This document shows, one piece after another, positions 37,496 to 46,244 of a stretch of DNA of 64,000 bases. Within the stretch, counting starts at the first letter, position 1. Each line of letters begins with the position of its first letter. The position numbers and the translations under genes were made by a program. This stretch comes from Amycolatopsis keratiniphila subsp. keratiniphila (GTDB lineage Bacteria > Actinomycetota > Actinomycetes > Mycobacteriales > Pseudonocardiaceae). The stretch lies in the NCBI RefSeq assembly GCF_001620365.2, contig NZ_LQMT02000010.1, positions 221,657 to 285,656 on the forward strand, written 5' to 3'. A model generated the notes under the pieces. It did no database searches. It was not told the DNA's origin and saw nothing but the letters and a program-made list of their open reading frames with translations.

Positions 37496-38068
37496 TCACA
37501 ACGCCTGGATGGTGGTTTCGACTACTTGGGTGAGCGCCTGCCGGTCCGCGGTCTTGCCCAGGACCCGCAGGCCGTACATCGCGGCGAGGGTGAACCGTGC
37601 CAACGACCGCGGATCGCCGCCGATCTCACCCTGTTCCCAGGCGGCGGCGAACTCGGCGTGGAACGCGTTCTCCACGCGCTCGAAGTTGTGGCGGACGCGG
37701 GCGGTGACCTCGTCGTCGATGCCGCCGAGCTCGAGGGCGGCGTTGACCGCCAGGCAGCCGCGGTGCGCGGCGGACGAGTCCAGCTCGTCGTCGACGACGT
37801 CCATCAGGACACGTCTGATCCGCGCCCGGATGGTCCCCGGCGCGGCCAGCATCTCCTCGACCCTGGTCGCGGACGTCTCCTCGTAGCGCCGAAGCGCCTG
37901 GCTGAACAGCTGCTGCTTGCCCGAAAACGTGTTGTACAGGCTGCCCCGCCCGAGCCCGGTGCCGTCGACCAGGTCCTGGGCCGACGTGGCGGCGTATCCC
38001 TTGCGCCAGAACGTGCCGACCGCGGCGTCGAGCACCTCGGTGGGATCGAAACCCTTGGGGCGGGGCAT
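37496..38068 (-). CDS. TetR-family transcriptional regulator
   Basis: This is a 190-residue regulator starting at the ATG at 38068. The N-terminal helix-turn-helix reads TSAQDLVDGTGLGRGSLYNTFSG, followed by a ligand-binding helical domain. It lies between the oxidoreductase gene at 36531 and the maleate-isomerase-like gene at 38113, all on one strand. Direct repeats with the core TCAGT upstream (38094-38102, 38109-38117) could be its site. The regulated gene is not certain. Confidence 0.9.
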   Translation of the reverse strand: MPRPKGFDPTEVLDAAVGTFWRKGYAATSAQDLVDGTGLGRGSLYNTFSGKQQLFSQALRRYEETSATRVEEMLAAPGTIRARIRRVLMDVVDDELDSSAAHRGCLAVNAALELGGIDDEVTARVRHNFERVENAFHAEFAAAWEQGEIGGDPRSLARFTLAAMYGLRVLGKTADRQALTQVVETTIQAL

Positions 38069-38112
38069 GCCGTCCAGCATCCCACGTTCTGTAACGATCA
38101 GTCAAATACCGG

Positions 38113-38859
38113 TCAGTGCTCCGTCAGCAGGGAGCCGAAGCCGCGCACGCGATCGGCGACACCGTTCTGCCGCAGCGCGTGCCAGTACAGGACGACGTTG
38201 TTCGAGAGCACCGGTTTGCCGAGCCAGAACTCGGCGGCCGCCGCGAGCCGAGCCATGGCGACGTTGGTGCCGACCTGGACGATGGCCTCGACGTCGGCGT
38301 GGTCGACCTCCTTGACCGCGTCGCGGAGCGCGGTCTCGGAGACGTGCGAGATCTTGGCCGGGCTGGGCATGCCGAGACCGTGGACGCGCAGCAGGTCGTA
38401 GCCGTTGTCGCCGAAGAAGCGCCGCACCGGATCGTCGCCGACCGGCAGGTACGGCGTGATGACCGCGATCCGGCGGGCGCCGTACGTGGCGAGCGCGGCG
38501 TTGATCGCGTCCGGGCTCATCGTCACCGGCCGCCCGCCCGCGGCCTCCCGCATCGCGGCCAGGACGCGGCCATGTGCCTCCGGTCCCTCCCAATGGCTTT
38601 CCGGGGAGACCCCGATGATCACGCAGCCGGGGTCGCAGCCGACGACACCGCGGATCGCCGGCCGCGTCGACCGCCGGATCCCGTGCATGACGTGGTCGAA
38701 CCCCGGTTCGTCGACCATCGGGTCGTCTTCGATCACCATCCGGCCGGTGTGGTTGGTGACGCCGTCGGGGCGCAGCGCGTCCAGTTCCGGCTGCGCCGAG
38801 GTGTTGGTGGACGGGACCACGACGCCGACCTTGAGGCGGGGACCGAGGGAGTCGGGCAC
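38113..38859 (-). CDS. Maleate cis-trans isomerase-family (Asp/Glu racemase superfamily) protein
   Basis: This 248-residue protein has the superfamily N-terminus KVGVVVPSTNTSAQPEL and a matching second lobe RRIAVITPYLP. A GTG start follows AGGAGG by 7 nt. The gene begins 12 nt after the NRPS stop and is almost certainly co-transcribed with it. By eye, both positions that carry the catalytic cysteines in maleate isomerase are other residues here (VIIGVSPES and VQVGTNV), so it may not be a classical isomerase. Function is unassigned. Confidence 0.78.
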   Translation of the reverse strand: MPDSLGPRLKVGVVVPSTNTSAQPELDALRPDGVTNHTGRMVIEDDPMVDEPGFDHVMHGIRRSTRPAIRGVVGCDPGCVIIGVSPESHWEGPEAHGRVLAAMREAAGGRPVTMSPDAINAALATYGARRIAVITPYLPVGDDPVRRFFGDNGYDLLRVHGLGMPSPAKISHVSETALRDAVKEVDHADVEAIVQVGTNVAMARLAAAAEFWLGKPVLSNNVVLYWHALRQNGVADRVRGFGSLLTEH

Positions 38860-38871
38860 TGACGTTCCTCC

Positions 38872-41800
38872 TTAGCTCAGCCGGGCACGGATCGCCGTCA
38901 CCAGTTCGGCGACCCCGTTCTCCTTGAGGACGCTGTAGTGATCGCCTTCGAGCGTCACCACCTCCGGTGGCGTGGCCGAGTACCCGGAGCTGTTCTCGAC
39001 GAACGAGTAGTCGTCGCCGTCGGCCTTGAACAGCGTCACCCGGGCCACGATCCGCCGCCGCGCGAGTTCACGGAAGGTGTAGTCGAACTCGTAGGTCTCC
39101 TCCACGATCCGGACGATCCGCCGGATCAGCTGCTCGCCGAGCGCGGGCAGCAGCTTCGCCACGAACGCCACGAAGCCGTCTTCGTCGCGAACCGTTTCCC
39201 GGCAGGCCACCGTTTCCGGCCCGGAGATCGACCCGAGGAAGACCGACAGCAGGATCGTCAGGTACGCCGGGTTCGCGTAGCTCGCCACCCGCTCGCCTCC
39301 GACCTCGGGATTGCCCGGGCAGATCAGCAGCAGGTCGGTCACCCGCTGCCCCTGCTGTTCCAGCTGCCACGCCGTTTCGAAGGCGACCCGCGCGCCGAAC
39401 GAGTAACCCCACAGCGTGTACGGCCCCTCCGGCTGGACGCGCCGGATCTCGGCGACGTCGGCCTTCGCCATCTCCTCGACGGTGGCGTACGGCGTCTCGC
39501 CCGCGTTGATCCCGTGGGCCTGCACGCCGTAGAACGGCCGCCCCAGGCCGCTTTCCGAAGCCAGCGACCGCAGGTTCATCGGGTAGCCGCCCAGGCCGGG
39601 CCAGCAGAACACCGGGCGACCTTCGCCGGTCGCCAGCGGGACCAGCCGTGACGACGGCCCGGCGGAATCCTCGCCGATGCGGGCGGCGAGGTCGGCCAGC
39701 TTCGGGCATTCGAAGACGACCTGCAGCGGCAGCCGGGTGCCGTACTCGCGATTGATCCGGTTCACCAGGGAAACCGCGGTCAGCGAGTTGCCGCCCGCGG
39801 CGAAGAAGTCGTCGTGCGCCGAGACGTCGTCGTAGTTCAGCGCCTTGCCCCACACCCCGGCCAGCCACCGTTCGTGGCTCGTCGAAGGAGCGACATACGG
39901 CGCGCCCGTGCTCGCGGAACGGACGGCGTCGGTCTCCGCCAGCGCGTGCGCGTCGACCTTTCCGTTGGCGGTCAACGGCAACGCGTCGAGTACCAGAACC
40001 CGGTTCGGGATCATGTAGTCGGGCAGGGTGGTCGCGAGTTCGTCGCGGATGATCTCCGCCGGTCCCTTCATGTGCACGGCGTCTTCGCGCATGCCCTCGC
40101 TGCGCACCTGCTCCGGGCTCACCTTGCCGCCGACGAAGAAGTACGACGGACCCGGGGCGATCCCCTGCCCGGCGAGGATGTCGTCGATCCGCCGGGCCGC
40201 GGGCAGCGGGTGGCCGCTCTTCGAGCTGTAGCCCGACGACATGAAACCGAACCCCGAACCGTTGCGCTGCAGGCGATGCAGCTTCGCGCCGAGGACGATG
40301 TACGCCAGCCGCTCGTCGGCGGTGCGGCTCACCGCCGTGATGCCGAAGGCCGCGCGTGCGTACACCTGCTGGTTGATCGCGATCACGTGTTTGGCCTCGA
40401 TGAGCTTGCCGGAGATCCGTTCGAAGTCCCCGCCGCGCCAGCGGTAGGTGCCGGCGGGGAGACCTCTGACGCGGCCCGGATGCGCTTGGACGAACAGCTC
40501 GACGTCGTCCCGCCTGGGCGCACCGTCGTCGGCGTGCAAGGAGAACGTGCCGAGGTAGTGGTCTTCGGCGGCGGCACCGGCCCGCGCGGCGACGGCGGGA
40601 TCGGACGCCGCCGGGCTGATCGTGAGGCCGTATCCGGGCAGGATCTCCTCGAACACCGCGACCATGTGCCCCGTCTCGAACTCGAGGACCTCGCGGATGT
40701 TGTTCTTGTAGACCGGTTCGATGGCGCCGGTGCGGCCGATGAAGTGCACCGAGTGCCCGGCGCCCGTGCTCGCGCCGATCCGGACCAGCGTGTGGTCGAC
40801 GGGGTGGTAGTAGTACAGCCCGGCGCCGAGTCCGTCGAGACCGCTGGTCTCCAGGTACAGCTGGGTCGCGTACAGCGCGCCCGGCGAGGCGTACGCGTAC
40901 TTCGGCAGCAGCCGCTCGTCGCTGCGGAACCGGCCGAACCACCGCAGCAGCTCACCCAGTTCGGCGAACGTGAGTTCGCCGGGTTCGCGCGAACGCGTGC
41001 GGACCGGCTCCGGTGCCAGGAGTGCGGCGAGGTCGTCGCGGGTGACCTCGCCGCCCTCGTAGTAGCGGTAAGTCTTGCGGGCGAAGACTTCCCGCCGCTG
41101 CCGATCGGTTTCCCGCTTGCCCGGCAACGCGATCGCGGGACGATCGGCGAGGTCGCGGACACCGGGATTCGACAGCTGCGCCTTGACCTGCAGCTTGCTG
41201 GCCTTCGACTGGTGGTGCCCGCCATGGTTGCCCTGATCCATCACCGCGGCTTCGCGGGGATTCAGCTCCACACAGGCGACGAGCGCCTTCGAGCCGGTCC
41301 GCGCGTCGTCGGTCACCACCGCCGCGGCCCGGCGCACCCACGTGTGCTCCTCGATCGCCACCGCGATCTCGTCCAGCTCGACGCGGTAACCGCGCAGCTT
41401 GACCTGGTTGTCGGCACGGCCGACGAACTGCAGGGTGCCGTCCGGGTTCCACTGGACGAGGTCGCCGGTGCGGTACAGCCGTCCGGTCGGCACGAACGGG
41501 TTCGGCACGAACTTCTCGGCCGTCTGCTCCGGCCGGTTCAGGTAGCCCCGCGCGAGCTGCACGCCGCCGATGTACAGCTCTCCCGTCTCCCCGATGTCGA
41601 CCGGGGACATGGCGGCGTCGAGCACGAAGCACTCGGTGTTGTCGGCCGGTACGCCGATCGGGACCGTTCCGGCGCTCTCGCCGATCGTGTCCGGGTCGAC
41701 GACGTGGGCGGTCGCGTTGATCGTGCATTCGGTCGGCCCGTAGAGGTTGATCAGCCGTGCCGACGGCAGCTCACCGGCGAGATCCTTGGCCAGCCGCCGT

Positions 41801-42654
41801 GAAAGCGCCTCGCCTCCGGAGAACAGTTTGCGCAGCGTGGTGCAGGTCGCGAAGCGTTCGGTGTCGAGCAAGGCCTGCAGCAGCGTCGGGACGCACTGCA
41901 AGGTCGTGACGCCGTGCTTCACCACCGTGTCGATCAGCGCTTCGGGATCCCGGAAACTCCCCGGCGCGCTCATCACCACGCGGGCGCCGGCGGCGGGCGC
42001 GAGGATCTCCCATTGCGCGGCGTCGAAACTCATCGGCGTCTTCTGCAGCACCGTGATGTCCCGGCCGAGGTGACCGCAAGCCTGTAGCCAGCGCAGCTGC
42101 GACACGACACTGTGGTGCTCGATCATCACGCCCTTCGGTTTCCCGGTGCTGCCGGAGGTGTAGATGACGTACGCGAGCGAGTCCGGCCGGGGACCGCGCG
42201 GTACGCCGGCCGTTCCGGAGTCGGTCACCGAGACGATCCGCGTCCCGGCCGGCACCAGCCCGGCCAGGCGCCCGGCGAGGTGCGGCTGAGTGACGACGAC
42301 GCCGGTACCGCTGTCTTCGAGCATGTACCGCAACCGGTCTTCCGGATATTCCGGGGACAACGGCAGATAGGCCGCCCCGGAAGCGAGAATTCCCCACGCG
42401 CCGGTCATCAGGTCGGCGGAGGGCTCGACGTGCAGGCCGACGGTGTCGTCCACGCCGATTCCCAGCCCGGTGAGATACGCGGCGAGTCCCACGCTCGTTT
42501 CTTCGAGTTCGTGAAAGGTCATTTCGCGCTCGCCGTCGACGACGGCGACCGCCTCGGGCCGTGTCTGCGCCCAATGCCCGAGCAGATCCGTGAGGCAGGC
42601 GCCGGAACGGACCCGATGCGGCGGTGCGAGGTTGTCGATCGGTGGCATGGCCAT
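38872..42654 (-). CDS. indC: Single-module NRPS A-Ox-T-TE, indigoidine synthetase type
   Basis: The 1260 residues match the length and order of IndC/BpsA, which makes blue indigoidine from two L-glutamines. The adenylation domain shows YTSGSTGKPKG (about 165-175), NLYGPTE (303-309), YRTGD (395-399) and KLRGYRVELDE (419-429). An FMN-dependent SagB-like oxidase is inserted between A8 and the end of the A domain (about 465-860). Then come LPLTANGKVDA with the A10 Lys (about 892-902), the carrier domain GGNSL with Ser957, and a thioesterase with GYSFGA (Ser1085). My by-eye specificity code is DAWQFGLINK, which fits glutamine-activating indigoidine synthetases as I remember them. No indA or indB homologue is nearby. 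The ATG at 42648 is an alternative start with better ribosome-site spacing. Confidence 0.88.
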   Translation of the reverse strand: MAMPPIDNLAPPHRVRSGACLTDLLGHWAQTRPEAVAVVDGEREMTFHELEETSVGLAAYLTGLGIGVDDTVGLHVEPSADLMTGAWGILASGAAYLPLSPEYPEDRLRYMLEDSGTGVVVTQPHLAGRLAGLVPAGTRIVSVTDSGTAGVPRGPRPDSLAYVIYTSGSTGKPKGVMIEHHSVVSQLRWLQACGHLGRDITVLQKTPMSFDAAQWEILAPAAGARVVMSAPGSFRDPEALIDTVVKHGVTTLQCVPTLLQALLDTERFATCTTLRKLFSGGEALSRRLAKDLAGELPSARLINLYGPTECTINATAHVVDPDTIGESAGTVPIGVPADNTECFVLDAAMSPVDIGETGELYIGGVQLARGYLNRPEQTAEKFVPNPFVPTGRLYRTGDLVQWNPDGTLQFVGRADNQVKLRGYRVELDEIAVAIEEHTWVRRAAAVVTDDARTGSKALVACVELNPREAAVMDQGNHGGHHQSKASKLQVKAQLSNPGVRDLADRPAIALPGKRETDRQRREVFARKTYRYYEGGEVTRDDLAALLAPEPVRTRSREPGELTFAELGELLRWFGRFRSDERLLPKYAYASPGALYATQLYLETSGLDGLGAGLYYYHPVDHTLVRIGASTGAGHSVHFIGRTGAIEPVYKNNIREVLEFETGHMVAVFEEILPGYGLTISPAASDPAVAARAGAAAEDHYLGTFSLHADDGAPRRDDVELFVQAHPGRVRGLPAGTYRWRGGDFERISGKLIEAKHVIAINQQVYARAAFGITAVSRTADERLAYIVLGAKLHRLQRNGSGFGFMSSGYSSKSGHPLPAARRIDDILAGQGIAPGPSYFFVGGKVSPEQVRSEGMREDAVHMKGPAEIIRDELATTLPDYMIPNRVLVLDALPLTANGKVDAHALAETDAVRSASTGAPYVAPSTSHERWLAGVWGKALNYDDVSAHDDFFAAGGNSLTAVSLVNRINREYGTRLPLQVVFECPKLADLAARIGEDSAGPSSRLVPLATGEGRPVFCWPGLGGYPMNLRSLASESGLGRPFYGVQAHGINAGETPYATVEEMAKADVAEIRRVQPEGPYTLWGYSFGARVAFETAWQLEQQGQRVTDLLLICPGNPEVGGERVASYANPAYLTILLSVFLGSISGPETVACRETVRDEDGFVAFVAKLLPALGEQLIRRIVRIVEETYEFDYTFRELARRRIVARVTLFKADGDDYSFVENSSGYSATPPEVVTLEGDHYSVLKENGVAELVTAIRARLS

Positions 42655-42816
42655 CCCCCAGTGCGAATTCCGTGGTTTTCGTTTCCCTTGCCAAAGGAGT
42701 GACGCGCTCTTCGCGAGATACCGGCCGATAAAGGAGAACGCCCGGCCGTTCCTTCTTCACCACCCTTTAGGGCGACCGCTCACTTTCCCGCTCTCGATTC
42801 CGCCACAATCGAACGC

Positions 42817-43683
42817 ATGATTCCCACCTTCGTCTTCGTGCACGGTTCGGGAAGTTCGGCACACTCCTGGACGGCCGTTCAGCGGGAAATGGCGGCCAGG
42901 GGACATCGAACGCTCGCGATCGACCTTCCCGGCCGGGGCGCGGGATTCACCAGGGCCTATCACGAACAGGACCTCGAAGCGTTCGCGGCCGAGCCGTCGA
43001 TGATGAGCGACGTGACCGCGGACGACTTCGTCCGGCAGGTCGTCGAGGCGGTCCAGCGGGTGCGTCATCACGGCCCCGTCTTCCTCGTCGCGCACAGTTT
43101 CGGCGGGCTCCCGGTGACCGCCGCCGCCAACGCGATCCCCGAACTGATCGACCGCGTCGTCTACATCGCCGCCCAGTGCCCGGTGGACCGCGCGCCCGGC
43201 GAGTACCCGGCGTCGCCCGCGTGGTCGTCGTCGGCGCTCTTCCCCGCGACGGCACCACTCCTCGTCGGCGACCCATCGCGGCAGGGATTCGTCCGGGTCA
43301 ACTGGCGTGGCGCCGACCGCGCCCAGCGCGACGCGTTACGGCAGGCCATCGCCGCCGAACTCACCGAGGAGCAGTTCCTCCAGGTCGTGGTCACGAGCCA
43401 GCCGGACGAGGTGTTCTGGCTGACCGGGCAGGAATGGGATCTTCGCGCGGACAAGGACTCCTGGGGCCGGATCCCGCGCACCTTCGTCAGGCTGACCGAA
43501 GACCGCTCGATGCCGCTCGCCGCGCAGGACCTTTACATCGCCGAGGGCGACGCGCTCACCCCGGACAACCTGTTCGACGTCCACGACCTCGCAAGCAGCC
43601 ACGCCGGATTCTTCCGGCGGCCCGCCGGCTTGGCCGCGATCCTCGACGGGCTCAGCGTCCGAGCAGGCGCCGGATCTCGGTGA
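42817..43683 (+). CDS. Alpha/beta hydrolase
   Basis: This 288-residue hydrolase has the oxyanion segment FVFVHGSGSSAHSW at the N-terminus and the nucleophile elbow VAHSFGG (Ser about 91). A His near the C-terminus (SSHAGFF) completes the probable triad. The type resembles esterases of the salicylate/methylketone-esterase group. It is transcribed divergently from the NRPS across a 162-bp gap, so it could belong to the same pathway. Its 3' end overlaps the convergent monooxygenase gene by 32 bp. Confidence 0.85.
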   Translation: MIPTFVFVHGSGSSAHSWTAVQREMAARGHRTLAIDLPGRGAGFTRAYHEQDLEAFAAEPSMMSDVTADDFVRQVVEAVQRVRHHGPVFLVAHSFGGLPVTAAANAIPELIDRVVYIAAQCPVDRAPGEYPASPAWSSSALFPATAPLLVGDPSRQGFVRVNWRGADRAQRDALRQAIAAELTEEQFLQVVVTSQPDEVFWLTGQEWDLRADKDSWGRIPRTFVRLTEDRSMPLAAQDLYIAEGDALTPDNLFDVHDLASSHAGFFRRPAGLAAILDGLSVRAGAGSR

Positions 43684-44710
43684 CGGCCGCGCGGCCCGCC
43701 CGGTTCGCGCCGACCGTGCTGGCGGACGGCCCGTAGCCGACCAGGTGCAGCCGCGGTTCGGCGACGACGCGGGTGCCGTCCATCCGGATCCCGCCCCCGG
43801 CGGCACGCAGGTGCAGCGGCGCCAGATGGTCGATCGCGGCACGGAATCCGGTGGCCCACAGGATGACGTCGGCGGGCTCGAAGGTGCCGTCCGCCCACTC
43901 CACGCCGTCCGGCGTGATCCGGTGGAACATCGGCCGGCGGTCGAGGACGCCCGCGTCCAGCCCCGCGCGTACTTCGGGGGTCACGGCCAGATCGGTCACG
44001 CTGACGACGCTCTCCGGCGGCAGGCCCTCTCGGACGCGACGGTCGACCTTCGCGACGGCCTCACGGCCCCAGTCCTCGCTGAACGGCTCTTCGCGCCACA
44101 CCGGCGGGCGCCGGGTCACCCAGCGCGTCGAACGCGCGAACGGCGCGATCTCCAGCAGCAGCTGGACGGCCGACGAACCACCGCCGACCACGACGACCCG
44201 CTTCCCGCGGAAGACCTCGACGCCGGTGTAGTCGGCGGTGTGCAACTGGCGGCCGCGGAAGGTCTCCTGCCCGGGATAGTGCGGCCAGAACGGCCGGTCC
44301 CAGGTGCCGGTCGCGCTGATCACCGCCCGCGCGGCCCACGTTTCCGTCGCGCTCGCCACGACCAGCCGATCGTCCTCGGCACTCACCGACAGGACATCGA
44401 CCGGACGATGGACCGGGAGGTCGTAGGTGCGTTCGAAGCGACCGAAGTACTCGGAGACAACCTCGGCGGCGGGCAGCTTCGGATCCGGGGTGCCGAAGGC
44501 CATCCCGGGGAGGTCATAGATGCCGTGGACCTTCTCCACGATCAGCGAAGGCCAGCGGTACTGCCACGCGCCGCCGGGCCGTTTGCCGTGGTCGAGCACG
44601 ACGAAACCCGCCTCGTTGACGAATCCCGCGCGGCGCAGGTGATACGCCGCCGACAGACCGGCCTGACCCGCCCCGATCACCGCCACGTCGACTTCGTGAT
44701 CCGCCTTCAT
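43652..44710 (-). CDS. Flavin-containing monooxygenase-like NAD(P)/FAD oxidoreductase
   Basis: This 352-residue protein has an N-terminal FAD motif VIGAGQAGLSAAYHL and a second nucleotide motif VVVVGGGSSAVQLL for NADPH, arranged as in FMO/YUCCA-type enzymes. The stretch ILWATGFRAAIDHL is the family's late ATG motif. The substrate cannot be told. It is tail-to-tail with the hydrolase at 42817 and 27 bp downstream of coxG, pointing the same way as the cox genes. Confidence 0.86.
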   Translation of the reverse strand: MKADHEVDVAVIGAGQAGLSAAYHLRRAGFVNEAGFVVLDHGKRPGGAWQYRWPSLIVEKVHGIYDLPGMAFGTPDPKLPAAEVVSEYFGRFERTYDLPVHRPVDVLSVSAEDDRLVVASATETWAARAVISATGTWDRPFWPHYPGQETFRGRQLHTADYTGVEVFRGKRVVVVGGGSSAVQLLLEIAPFARSTRWVTRRPPVWREEPFSEDWGREAVAKVDRRVREGLPPESVVSVTDLAVTPEVRAGLDAGVLDRRPMFHRITPDGVEWADGTFEPADVILWATGFRAAIDHLAPLHLRAAGGGIRMDGTRVVAEPRLHLVGYGPSASTVGANRAGRAAVTEIRRLLGR

Positions 44711-44737
44711 ACCGGGTTCAACGGCTCCCGGAAGCAG

Positions 44738-45370
44738 CTATTTCGTCCGCTGCGTCACAGCCCGCACGATGGCGACGATCAGGAGCACCCCGGCGACGGC
44801 CACCAGCACCGGAGCCGCCCGCTTGACCACGGATTCACCCGCGTACTCCATCAGGTCGATGGCTTCGCCCTCCGACACCGGCTTCACCGCCTTCAACGGC
44901 GGGTGCTCCTTCGGTTTCTCAGGCTCAGGCGTACCGAGCTTTCCGGACAGGCACTCCGCGAAAGAGTCGAGGATCTTGCCGCCGACCTCGGAGATCATCC
45001 CTCGCCCGAACTGCGCCGGCTTACCGGTGACCGCCAGATCGGTGGCGACGGCGCCATGGGTGACGCCGTCCTTCTCGGTCAGGGTGAGCGTCACCGTCGC
45101 CGACGCCGTGCCCGCTCCCCTGGCGTCTTTGCCCGCTGCCTTGATCACCACTTTCTTCGCGTCGGCGTCCTTCTCGACGAAGTGGCCGGTTCCCTTGTAG
45201 AGCAGGGAGATCGGCCCGAGCTTGACCTTCACCGTGCCTTTGAAGGCGTCCCCGTCGACCTCGGTGACGGTGGCGCCCGGCATGCACGGCGCCACCCGTT
45301 CCGGGTCGACGACGGCCTTCCAGACCTCGCCGACCGGCGAGGGAACGGTGAATTCGTGGTCGAGCCGCAC
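44738..45370 (-). CDS. coxG: CoxG-like SRPBCC protein with C-terminal membrane anchor
   Basis: This 210-residue protein has an N-terminal SRPBCC (START-like) domain beginning LDHEFTVPSPVGEVWKAVVDPERVAPCMPGA, typical of carbon monoxide dehydrogenase subunit G, and one C-terminal membrane helix. CoxG has been linked to anchoring CODH at the membrane and to quinone coupling. It follows coxM by 19 nt and is the last gene of the coxSLMG set. Confidence 0.88.
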   Translation of the reverse strand: MRLDHEFTVPSPVGEVWKAVVDPERVAPCMPGATVTEVDGDAFKGTVKVKLGPISLLYKGTGHFVEKDADAKKVVIKAAGKDARGAGTASATVTLTLTEKDGVTHGAVATDLAVTGKPAQFGRGMISEVGGKILDSFAECLSGKLGTPEPEKPKEHPPLKAVKPVSEGEAIDLMEYAGESVVKRAAPVLVAVAGVLLIVAIVRAVTQRTK

Positions 45371-45389
45371 GGGCCGACCTCCCTTCTGA

Positions 45390-46244
45390 CTAGGAGCCCG
45401 CCGCGGCGAGTACCGCGCGGCCGGTCAGCACCCGCGCGAGGTGCTGCCGATATTCGACGTCGGAATTGCCGTCGGCCGTGGGGTTCGTCCCCTCGGCCGC
45501 GCGTTCGGCGGCACCGCGGATCGCCTCGGCGGTGGCCGCGCAGCCGACCAGCGCCTCCTCCACCCCGGCCGCCCGCACCGGCGTCGAGCCCATGTTGGTG
45601 AGCGCGACCCGCGCCTCCTCGATGGTGCCCGCCTCGGTGCGGACGCAGGCCGCGACCGCGACCATCGACCACGCCTGCGCGACCCGGTTGAACTTCTCGT
45701 AGTGGGCCTGCCAGCCGGTGTGCTTCGGCACCCGGACCTCGACCAGCAGTTCGTCCGCGGCGAGCGCGGTGGTGAACATGTCCTGGAAGAAGTCCGCCGC
45801 GGCCACCGTCCGCCGCCCGCCCGGCCCGGCGACGACGAGTTCGCAGCCGAGCGCGAGCACCGGTGCCAGCAGGTCACCGGCGGGATCGGCGTGCGCGATG
45901 GCGCCGCCGAACGTGCCGCGGTGGCGGATCTGCGGATCGGCCACCGTGTCGGTGGCGGCCTTGAGCAACGCGGCGTGTTCGGCGACCGTCGCGTCGCGCT
46001 GGACGTCGTAATGCGTGGTCATCGAGCCGATCACCAGCGCGTCGCCGTCTTCGCGGACGCCGCGCAGCTCGGCGATCTTCCCGAGGTCGACCAGCGTGGT
46101 CGGCGTGGCGAGCCGCATCCGCAGTACCGGCAGCAGGCTCTGCCCGCCGGCCAGCACCTTGGCGTCCTCACCTGCTTCGGCGAGCGCGCCGATCGCTTCG
46201 TCCACTGTGGACGGAGCGACGTAGTCGAACGGGGCCGGGATCAC
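45390..46244 (-). CDS. coxM: CO-dehydrogenase-type medium subunit (FAD-binding)
   Basis: This 284-residue flavoprotein subunit starts at a GTG that overlaps the coxL stop as GTGA. The two FAD motifs are AGGQSLLPVL (about 33-42) and TFGGAIAHADPAGD (about 110-123). It passes electrons from the iron-sulfur subunit to the acceptor. The 13-mer GTCCACTGTGGAC lies near its 5' end at 46200. Confidence 0.92.
   Translation of the reverse strand: MIPAPFDYVAPSTVDEAIGALAEAGEDAKVLAGGQSLLPVLRMRLATPTTLVDLGKIAELRGVREDGDALVIGSMTTHYDVQRDATVAEHAALLKAATDTVADPQIRHRGTFGGAIAHADPAGDLLAPVLALGCELVVAGPGGRRTVAAADFFQDMFTTALAADELLVEVRVPKHTGWQAHYEKFNRVAQAWSMVAVAACVRTEAGTIEEARVALTNMGSTPVRAAGVEEALVGCAATAEAIRGAAERAAEGTNPTADGNSDVEYRQHLARVLTGRAVLAAAGS

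Noticed and set aside
38872..42654. Siderophore or multi-module peptide synthetase
   Set aside because: There is only one module, no condensation domain, and an oxidase inserted in the A domain, which matches indigoidine-type synthetases.
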